64,000 nucleotides of DNA from Klebsiella oxytoca (GTDB lineage: Bacteria; Pseudomonadota; Gammaproteobacteria; Enterobacterales; Enterobacteriaceae). The translations under genes and the position numbers were made by a program. Where the stretch lies: assembly GCF_009707385.1 (NCBI RefSeq), contig NZ_CP046115.1:2976001-3040000 (forward strand). The letters are read 5' to 3'. Within the stretch, counting starts at the first letter, position 1. Each line of letters opens with the position of its first letter. Below are positions 58,195 through 64,000 of this stretch, in pieces. The notes under the pieces are model-generated. The model saw only the letters and a program-made list of their open reading frames with translations. It had not been told where the DNA came from and searched no databases.

Positions 58195-58893
58195 ATGAGC
58201 GAAGTAAAAGATGTCATAGTTCAGGGGTTGTGGAAAAACAACTCCGCGCTGGTTCAGCTGCTGGGGATGTGTCCCCTGCTCGCCGTAACCTCAACCGCCA
58301 CCAATGCCCTTGGGCTTGGGCTGGCGACGACGCTGGTACTCACCCTAACTAACCTGACCATTTCCAGCCTGCGACGCTGGACCCCTGCGGAAATCCGTAT
58401 CCCGATTTACGTGATGATCATTGCATCGGTCGTCAGCGTCGTGCAGATGCTGATCAACGCCTACGCTTTTGGTCTTTATCAGTCTCTGGGTATTTTTATC
58501 CCGCTGATCGTTACCAACTGCATCGTGGTTGGCCGCGCGGAAGCTTTCGCTGCTAAAAAAGGCCCGGCGCTTTCGGCGCTGGACGGGTTTTCCATCGGTA
58601 TGGGGGCGACATGCGCGATGTTTGTCCTCGGTTCGATGCGTGAAATTCTCGGTAACGGCACCCTGTTTGATGGCGCCGACAGCCTGCTCGGCAGCTGGGC
58701 GAAAGTTCTGCGAATAGAAGTTTTCCATACCGATACGCCGTTCCTGCTGGCCATGCTGCCGCCCGGCGCATTTATTGGCCTCGGCATGATGTTAGCGGTA
58801 AAATACCTGATTGATGAACGTAGCAAACAGCGCAAAGCCAAAGCGGCGCAAGCCGATATCATTGCGCCCTCTGATGTGACGGGAAAAGCATAG
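58195..58893 (+). CDS. rsxE: Electron transport complex subunit RsxE
   Basis: A 232-residue membrane subunit homologous to RsxA ([12 protein letters not shown] and V-T-N-C-I-V-V-G-R cysteine motifs). It is the last rsx gene and is followed two bases later by nth, which is therefore co-transcribed, as in E. coli. Confidence 0.96.
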   Translation: MSEVKDVIVQGLWKNNSALVQLLGMCPLLAVTSTATNALGLGLATTLVLTLTNLTISSLRRWTPAEIRIPIYVMIIASVVSVVQMLINAYAFGLYQSLGIFIPLIVTNCIVVGRAEAFAAKKGPALSALDGFSIGMGATCAMFVLGSMREILGNGTLFDGADSLLGSWAKVLRIEVFHTDTPFLLAMLPPGAFIGLGMMLAVKYLIDERSKQRKAKAAQADIIAPSDVTGKA

Positions 58894-58894
58894 G

Positions 58895-59530
58895 ATGAAT
58901 AAAAGTAAACGCCTGGAGATCCTCACCAGGCTCAGGGATAACGACCCGCACCCCACCACGGAACTGAATTTTAACTCACCGTTTGAGTTATTAATCGCCG
59001 TACTGCTCTCGGCGCAGGCAACCGACGTCAGCGTCAACAAAGCCACGGCGAAGCTCTACCCGGTAGCCAACACCCCTGCCGCCATGCTGGAGCTGGGCGT
59101 TGAAGGCGTGAAGTCATATATTAAAACCATCGGCCTGTTTAACAGCAAAGCTGAAAATGTCATTAAGACCTGCCGGATCCTGCTAGAACAGCACAATGGC
59201 GAGGTCCCGGAGGACAGGGCTGCCCTTGAGGCGCTTCCCGGCGTCGGTCGCAAAACCGCTAACGTGGTGCTGAATACGGCCTTCGGCTGGCCAACCATCG
59301 CCGTTGATACGCATATTTTCCGCGTGTGTAACCGGACGCAATTTGCCCCCGGCAAGAACGTTGAACAGGTCGAAGAAAAGCTGTTAAAGGTCGTTCCCGC
59401 CGAATTTAAAGTGGATTGCCATCACTGGCTAATCCTGCACGGTCGTTATACCTGTATTGCCCGCAAACCGCGCTGCGGCTCCTGCCTGATTGAAGACCTC
59501 TGCGAGTTCAAAGAGAAGGTCTACTCCTGA
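58895..59530 (+). CDS. nth: Endonuclease III
   Basis: A 211-residue DNA glycosylase/AP lyase for oxidised pyrimidines. Helix-hairpin-helix L-P-G-V-G-R-K-T-A with catalytic Lys120, the Asp138 of A-V-D-T-H, and the C-terminal [4Fe-4S] motif C-x6-C-x2-C-x5-C (C-I-A-R-K-P-R-C-G-S-C...C) are all present. It starts one base after the rsxE stop. Confidence 0.97.
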   Translation: MNKSKRLEILTRLRDNDPHPTTELNFNSPFELLIAVLLSAQATDVSVNKATAKLYPVANTPAAMLELGVEGVKSYIKTIGLFNSKAENVIKTCRILLEQHNGEVPEDRAALEALPGVGRKTANVVLNTAFGWPTIAVDTHIFRVCNRTQFAPGKNVEQVEEKLLKVVPAEFKVDCHHWLILHGRYTCIARKPRCGSCLIEDLCEFKEKVYS

Positions 59531-59537
59531 CAAAATT

Positions 59538-59575
59538 CAGAGCCATCGTCTTATGCAGGATCATGGCTCTGTTTA
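59538..59575 (+). terminator. Terminator of the rsx-nth operon
   Basis: CAGAGCCAT (59538-59546) and ATGGCTCTG (59563-59571) form a perfect stem with a long loop, followed by TTTAAT. Confidence 0.75.
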
Positions 59576-60129
59576 ATCCCCTTCTCTCCCGACGTTAACG
59601 CCATATTATCGGCCTTAAGGCGGGTGATTATTCGGTTATATAACCACCAGTCAGGTTATTCATTTTTTTCAGAGATAAATTTTCTATACATTTGTGAGCT
59701 AGATCACTCAGTCTATTTCTTGTTGATTTATTGTTAATGTATTAATACGTAAATCCGCTCATTCAAATACCCCTGCTTTAAATACCAAAACAATACCCCA
59801 TCAATTTTTAGGATTATGGGCTATATCACTGGATTCAAGCGCAAACAGCAGAACATATTGCCATTATGCGTAAAAATTCGGATTCTGGCAGATAAAAATT
59901 CTTCCATTTAACAAACATTGAAATTTAACTCTGCATAACATTTGAAAGAGCGGTGTATTATAACGCACCGAATATGTGTAACAGATTATTACAAAGCTAT
60001 TGCCTGAAGGGGCAGGATAGTGAACATTACCTGCCGTTTTCCCTCCAGAATAACTATAAAGGCAGCGGTCTGAGAAGATTGCGCCCCGAGCACTCCCCGT
60101 TAATATGGGATGTAAAAAAAGAGGTATTT
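59576..60129. other. 554-base AT-rich intergenic region upstream of dtpA
   Basis: Contains a CRP-like site at 59693-59708 and presumably the dtpA promoter. The dtpA frame is open back to 59953, but the encoded residues do not resemble any known transporter N-terminus, so translation is taken to start at the GTG at 60130. Confidence 0.6.
59693..59708. promoter_or_regulatory. CRP-like site upstream of dtpA
   Basis: TGTGA-GCTAGA-TCACT matches TGTGA-N6-TCACA with one mismatch at the last base. It is 422 bases upstream of the dtpA start, so the link to that promoter is uncertain. Confidence 0.5.
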
Positions 60130-61635
60130 GTGTCGACTGCAAACAATAAACCAACAGAAAGCGTCAGTTTGAACGCTTTCAAACAACCACGTTCGTTCTA
60201 TCTCATCTTCTCTATTGAGCTCTGGGAACGTTTTGGTTTCTACGGCCTGCAAGGGATTATGGCCGTTTACCTGGTTAAACAGCTGGGTATGTCAGAAGCG
60301 GACTCTATCACCCTGTTCTCTTCCTTCAGCGCCCTGGTTTACGGTCTTGTAGCGATTGGCGGCTGGCTGGGCGACAAGGTGCTGGGTACCAAACGCGTTA
60401 TTATGCTCGGCGCCATCGTCCTTGCTATCGGCTATGCTCTGGTAGCGTGGTCCGGTCACGATGCGGGCATCGTGTATATGGGTATGGCGACTATCGCCGT
60501 CGGTAACGGCCTTTTTAAGGCAAACCCCTCTTCTCTGCTCTCAACCTGCTATGAAAAGAACGATCCGCGTCTGGACGGTGCATTTACCATGTACTACATG
60601 TCCGTCAATATCGGCTCATTCTTCTCAATGCTGGCTACGCCGTGGCTGGCCGCCAAATTCGGCTGGAGCGTGGCGTTCGCGCTGAGCTTTGTCGGCCTGC
60701 TGATCACCATCGTCAACTTTGCTTTCTGCCAGCGCTGGGTTAAACAGTACGGTTCCAAACCAGACTTCGCACCGGTGCATGTCGGCAAACTGCTGGCCAC
60801 TATCGTCGGCGTAGTGGTTCTGATAGCAATTGCCACCTGGCTGCTGCACAACCAGGGCATCGCACGCATGGCGCTGGGCGTAGTGGCGCTAGGTATCATC
60901 ATTATTTTCGCTAAAGAAGCCTTTGCGATGCAGGGCGCTGCGCGTCGTAAAATGATCGTAGCGTTCATTCTGATGCTGCAGGCGATTATCTTCTTCGTAC
61001 TGTATAGCCAGATGCCAACCTCGTTGAACTTCTTTGCTATTCGCAACGTTGAACACTCTCTGCTGGGCATTGCTTTCGAACCCGAGCAGTATCAGGCGCT
61101 GAACCCGTTCTGGATCATTATCGGTAGCCCGATTCTCGCCGCCATTTATAACAAAATGGGCGATACTCTGCCGATGCCGATGAAGTTCGCTATTGGTATG
61201 GTTCTGTGTTCAGGCGCGTTTCTCGTACTACCGCTGGGCGCTAAGTTCGCCAGCGATGCCGGTATTGTGAACGTGAGCTGGCTGGTTATGAGCTATGGCC
61301 TGCAGAGCATTGGCGAACTGATGATCTCTGGTCTGGGCCTGGCAATGGTTGCTCAGCTGGTTCCTCAGCGACTGATGGGCTTCATCATGGGCAGCTGGTT
61401 CCTGACCACCGCTGGCGCTAACCTGATCGGCGGCTATGTTGCGAATATGATGGCAGTACCAGAAAACGTAACAGACCCGCTGATGTCGCTGGAAGTCTAC
61501 GGTCGCGTCTTCCTCAACATCGGTATTGCCACCGGCGTTATCGCCATCCTGATGCTGCTGACGGCGCCGAAGCTGAACCGCATGACCCAGGACGATGATA
61601 AAGCAGCAAAAGCCAGCGATACCGCAACGGCTTAA
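60130..61635 (+). CDS. dtpA: Dipeptide/tripeptide:H+ symporter DtpA (TppB)
   Basis: A 501-residue proton-coupled peptide transporter of the POT/PTR family (E. coli DtpA 500). Twelve or more helices; the E-L-W-E-R-F-(G/S)-F/Y-Y-G motif (ExxERFxYY type) is near residue 30-39, and the F-Y-x-x-x-N-I/V-G-S motif follows in helix 5. The start is GTG at 60130 behind AGAGG, as in E. coli, giving [11 protein letters not shown]. Confidence 0.96.
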   Translation: MSTANNKPTESVSLNAFKQPRSFYLIFSIELWERFGFYGLQGIMAVYLVKQLGMSEADSITLFSSFSALVYGLVAIGGWLGDKVLGTKRVIMLGAIVLAIGYALVAWSGHDAGIVYMGMATIAVGNGLFKANPSSLLSTCYEKNDPRLDGAFTMYYMSVNIGSFFSMLATPWLAAKFGWSVAFALSFVGLLITIVNFAFCQRWVKQYGSKPDFAPVHVGKLLATIVGVVVLIAIATWLLHNQGIARMALGVVALGIIIIFAKEAFAMQGAARRKMIVAFILMLQAIIFFVLYSQMPTSLNFFAIRNVEHSLLGIAFEPEQYQALNPFWIIIGSPILAAIYNKMGDTLPMPMKFAIGMVLCSGAFLVLPLGAKFASDAGIVNVSWLVMSYGLQSIGELMISGLGLAMVAQLVPQRLMGFIMGSWFLTTAGANLIGGYVANMMAVPENVTDPLMSLEVYGRVFLNIGIATGVIAILMLLTAPKLNRMTQDDDKAAKASDTATA

Positions 61636-61660
61636 GCTCTTCGGGAAAACCCATAAATTT

Positions 61661-61693
61661 AAACCGCTAACGTTCTGTTAGCGGTTTTTTTTT
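61661..61693 (+). terminator. Rho-independent terminator of dtpA
   Basis: A perfect 11-bp stem AAACCGCTAAC/GTTAGCGGTTT with a GTTCT loop and a run of eight T residues. Confidence 0.95.
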
Positions 61694-61743
61694 GCCCCGG
61701 GGCGGACTAACATACAGAAAACCGCAGCCACGAGGAGTTATCG

Positions 61744-62349
61744 ATGAAACTGTTCTACAAATCCGGCGCTTGTTCACTTGCTTCGCATATTGCGCTACGC
61801 GAAAGCGGGCTGGACTTCACCCTACAAGGCGTTGACGTAATGAAAAAACGCCTCGAAAACGGGGATGATTATCTGCCGATCAACCCGAAGGGCCAGGTAC
61901 CGGCGCTGCTGCTGGATGATGATGTGCTGCTGACGGAAGGTGTGGCCATTATGCAATATATCGCCGATCTCGTGCCCGATCGCCAGCTGCTGGCTCCGGT
62001 GGGAAGCATCGCCCGCTATCAGACGCTGGAATGGCTAAACTACGTGGCGACAGAGCTACATAAAGGCTTTACTCCACTGTTCCGCCCGGACACGCCGGAG
62101 GATTTCAAACCTATTGCTCGCGCGCAGCTGGATAAAAAAATGCAGTATGTCGATGCGTGTCTGCAGGATAAAGAGTGGCTGAACGGGCACCGTTTCACCA
62201 TCGCCGATGGCTATCTGTTCACCGTGCTGCGCTGGGCCTACGCCGTGAAGCTGGATATGGAAGGCTATAACAATATTGCGGCCTGGATGAAGCACGTTGC
62301 CGCCCGTCCTGCGGTCGCTGCCGCTCTTGAGGCCGAAGGGCTTAAGTAA
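61744..62349 (+). CDS. gstA: Glutathione S-transferase GstA
   Basis: A 201-residue beta-class glutathione transferase, length identical to E. coli GstA. Cys10 (S-G-A-C-S-L-A) forms the mixed disulfide with glutathione in this class; the N-P-K-G-Q-V-P-A-L motif binds the gamma-glutamyl moiety. It takes part in detoxification and oxidative defence. GAGGAG precedes the ATG. Confidence 0.96.
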   Translation: MKLFYKSGACSLASHIALRESGLDFTLQGVDVMKKRLENGDDYLPINPKGQVPALLLDDDVLLTEGVAIMQYIADLVPDRQLLAPVGSIARYQTLEWLNYVATELHKGFTPLFRPDTPEDFKPIARAQLDKKMQYVDACLQDKEWLNGHRFTIADGYLFTVLRWAYAVKLDMEGYNNIAAWMKHVAARPAVAAALEAEGLK

Positions 62350-62354
62350 GGCTG

Positions 62355-62384
62355 ACGCTTGCCCGGCGGCTGTCGGGCAAGCGT
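62355..62384. terminator. Bidirectional hairpin between convergent gstA and pdxY
   Basis: A perfect 11-bp stem ACGCTTGCCCG/CGGGCAAGCGT with an eight-base loop fills the 44-base gap between the two stop codons. Confidence 0.75.
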
Positions 62385-62393
62385 GAACATCTT

Positions 62394-63254
62394 CTAAAGC
62401 TGAGTGGCGCTGAAATAGTGCTCCGGCTGTGCAATACGATCCTGAGCCGCGACAACCTGTAGCTCATACTCCTGCATATTTTTTGTCGCCAGCATGATTT
62501 CATATACCGCAGCGGTAACGTGCTCCAGCGCATCGCGCAGAGTCGCGCCCTGCAGCAGCTTAACCAACAGCAGGCCGCTGGTAACATCACCGACGCCCAC
62601 CGGCTGGCGCATGCCAAAATCCACCAGCGGACGGCTGATATGCCAGGCTTCTTGCGCGGTAACCAGCAGCATCTCAAAACGGTCCATGCTAAGCCCGGCG
62701 CGCGATAGATGCTTAACCAGCACCACTTCAGGCCCCTGCTCAATCAGCTCCCGCGCGGCTAATACCGCTTCGTTAACGTTGGCTACCGGATGCCCGCAGA
62801 GGATTTCCAGCTCAACCAGATTTGGCGCAATAATATCGCTCGCCGGCAGCGCATAGCGCACATGAAACTCTGCAACGCCAGGCGCAACGATGCATCCTTT
62901 TTCAGGGTGTCCCATCACCGGGTCGCAGAAATATTTCGCTGCCGGATTAGCGGCTTTAACCTGGCGCACAATACCAAGAATATGTTCGCCCTGTTCAGCC
63001 GACCCCAGGTATCCGCTTAACACTGCATCACAGCGCTGTAGCTGATTAATATCGGCAATCCCCTGAACGATTTCCGTGAGATGCGCAGGCGGCATGACGC
63101 AACCGGTCCATTTTCCGTATTGAGTATGATTGGAGAATTGTACGGTGTTAAGCGGCCAGACGTTGGCGCCAAGACGGCGCATTGGAAACTCAGCGGCGCT
63201 ATTGCCCGCATGGCCAAACACAACGTGGGACTGGATGGCGAGGATATTCTTCAT
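62394..63254 (-). CDS. pdxY: Pyridoxal kinase PdxY
   Basis: A 286-residue ribokinase-superfamily kinase (E. coli 287) that phosphorylates pyridoxal. The N-terminal [13 protein letters not shown] and the G-V-G-D-V-T-S-G-L anion-hole/catalytic motif (Asp in G-x-G-D) are present. ATG 63254 gives the standard M-K-N-I-L-A-I-Q-S start. It lies downstream of tyrS on the same strand, with a terminator between. Confidence 0.96.
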   Translation of the reverse strand: MKNILAIQSHVVFGHAGNSAAEFPMRRLGANVWPLNTVQFSNHTQYGKWTGCVMPPAHLTEIVQGIADINQLQRCDAVLSGYLGSAEQGEHILGIVRQVKAANPAAKYFCDPVMGHPEKGCIVAPGVAEFHVRYALPASDIIAPNLVELEILCGHPVANVNEAVLAARELIEQGPEVVLVKHLSRAGLSMDRFEMLLVTAQEAWHISRPLVDFGMRQPVGVGDVTSGLLLVKLLQGATLRDALEHVTAAVYEIMLATKNMQEYELQVVAAQDRIAQPEHYFSATQL

Positions 63255-63273
63255 CTTGATTACCTGAGAGCAA

Positions 63274-63302
63274 AAAATAAGGGGCGTGGTTTCCCACGCC
63301 CC
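63274..63302 (-). terminator. Terminator between tyrS and pdxY
   Basis: Read on the minus strand, GGGGCGTGG and CCACGCCCC form a 9-bp stem with a GAAA loop, followed by TTATTTTTTG. It would limit read-through from tyrS into pdxY. Confidence 0.9.
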
Positions 63303-63315
63303 TGCCTTTACGCAA

Positions 63316-64000
63316 TTACTTCCAGCAGACCAGACAGTAATTTTTCTTACCGCGACGCAGTAAGGTGTAGCGACCGAAGAGGCGGTCGGCATCGACAAAT
63401 ACGTATTCCGGATCGGACTGTTTTTCGCCGTTGATGGTCACCGCATTGGAAGCGATGGTTTTACGCGCCTGGCCGCGTGACGGCTGCAGCTCGGAATCCA
63501 CCAGCGCCTGCATCAGATCGGCGCCCTTTTCCATTTCAATCATCGGCACGCCATCCTGCGCCAGCTGTTCAAAATCAGCCTCGCTCAGATCGCTTAAATT
63601 GCCGTTGAACAGACTCTCGGTGATACGTTTAGCTGCTACCAGGCCTTCCTCACCGTGAACCAGACGGGTCACCTGCTCGGCGAGCACATACTGGGCGCGA
63701 GGCGCCTTACCGCTATTTTTGTCTTCTTCTTCCAGGGCATTGATTTCCGCAATATCCATAAAGGTGAAGAACTTCAGGAAACGATATACGTCGGCATCGG
63801 CGGTGTTGATCCAGAACTGGTAGAACTTGTACGGACTGGTTTTCTTCGGATCCAGCCATACTGCGCCACCCTCGGTTTTACCAAATTTCGTACCATCGGC
63901 TTTGGTTATCAGCGGGACGGTCAGGCCGAAGACCTGGTTCTGATGCAAACGACGGGTCAGATCGATACCGGAAGTAATGTTACCCCACTGGTCAGAACCG
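63316..64000 (-). CDS. tyrS: Tyrosyl-tRNA synthetase, 3' part
   Basis: The last 227 codons of tyrS; the 5' part lies beyond the right edge. The [11 protein letters not shown] catalytic-site segment is at the edge, the class I signature loop appears as K-F-G-K-T (KMSKS equivalent), and the C-terminal S4-type tRNA-binding domain ends in [13 protein letters not shown]. Sequence matches E. coli TyrS closely. The full protein is about 424 residues. Confidence 0.97.
   Translation of the reverse strand, partial: GSDQWGNITSGIDLTRRLHQNQVFGLTVPLITKADGTKFGKTEGGAVWLDPKKTSPYKFYQFWINTADADVYRFLKFFTFMDIAEINALEEEDKNSGKAPRAQYVLAEQVTRLVHGEEGLVAAKRITESLFNGNLSDLSEADFEQLAQDGVPMIEMEKGADLMQALVDSELQPSRGQARKTIASNAVTINGEKQSDPEYVFVDADRLFGRYTLLRRGKKNYCLVCWK

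Noticed and set aside
59953..60129. N-terminal extension of dtpA by 59 codons
   Set aside because: The frame is open, but E. coli DtpA starts at the equivalent GTG with a ribosome binding site, and the upstream residues lack transporter-like features.

Overview
The window is a stretch of enterobacterial chromosome. From about 11.8 kb to the right end it keeps the ancestral Escherichia/Salmonella order: smrA-abgRABT-ogt-fnr-uspE, pntAB-ydgH-ydgI-folM-ydgC, rstA...rstB-tus-fumC-fumA-manA-ydgA-malIXY, add-ydgJ-blr, cnu-ydgK-rsxABCDGE-nth-dtpA-gstA-pdxY-tyrS. Most of these products match the E. coli proteins I know almost residue for residue and in length. The extra blocks (a pca beta-ketoadipate operon, a GH5/GPH locus, a GH1 glucosidase, a DASS carboxylate carrier with a class I fumarase) suggest the Klebsiella/Raoultella group rather than Escherichia. 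That genus call is inference from gene content. tus and an almost canonical TerB site place the window in the replication terminus region.

Layout. 0-2 kb: 3' end of a dicarboxylate carrier and a class I fumarase. 2-5.8 kb: LacI-type regulator, divergent GH5-like glycosidase and GPH sugar symporter. 5.8-11.8 kb: pcaIJFBDC on the minus strand with divergent IclR regulator; it converts carboxymuconate to succinyl-CoA and acetyl-CoA, but the ring-cleaving pcaGH is absent. 11.8-18.7 kb: smrA, p-aminobenzoyl-glutamate uptake and hydrolysis (abg), ogt. 18.8-20.7 kb: fnr and uspE. 21-28.2 kb: transhydrogenase pntAB, ydgH, ydgI, folM, ydgC. 28.2-34.8 kb: a rearranged, AT-rich segment with an IraM-like RssB anti-adaptor, rstA, an inserted doxX-like/tetR pair, rstB, TerB and tus. 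34.7-38 kb: fumC and a second class I fumarase. 38-45 kb: manA, ydgA, malI/malXY. 45-48 kb: a selenium-linked trio ydfZ, yedE, yedF and an orphan methionine-binding lipoprotein. 48-52.6 kb: add, ydgJ, blr, GH1, cnu. 52.6-59.5 kb: ydgK, rsxABCDGE, nth. 60-64 kb: dtpA, gstA, pdxY and the 3' part of tyrS.

The most unusual points are the split of the rstAB two-component operon by a doxX/tetR cassette preceded by a perfect 28-bp palindrome; an iraM-like gene beside rstA behind a perfect FNR box; clustering of ydfZ with yedEF; a perfect 41-bp palindrome before the GH1 gene; and two class I fumarase copies in inverted orientation either side of tus/TerB. I saw no tRNA, rRNA, CRISPR array, insertion sequence or prophage.
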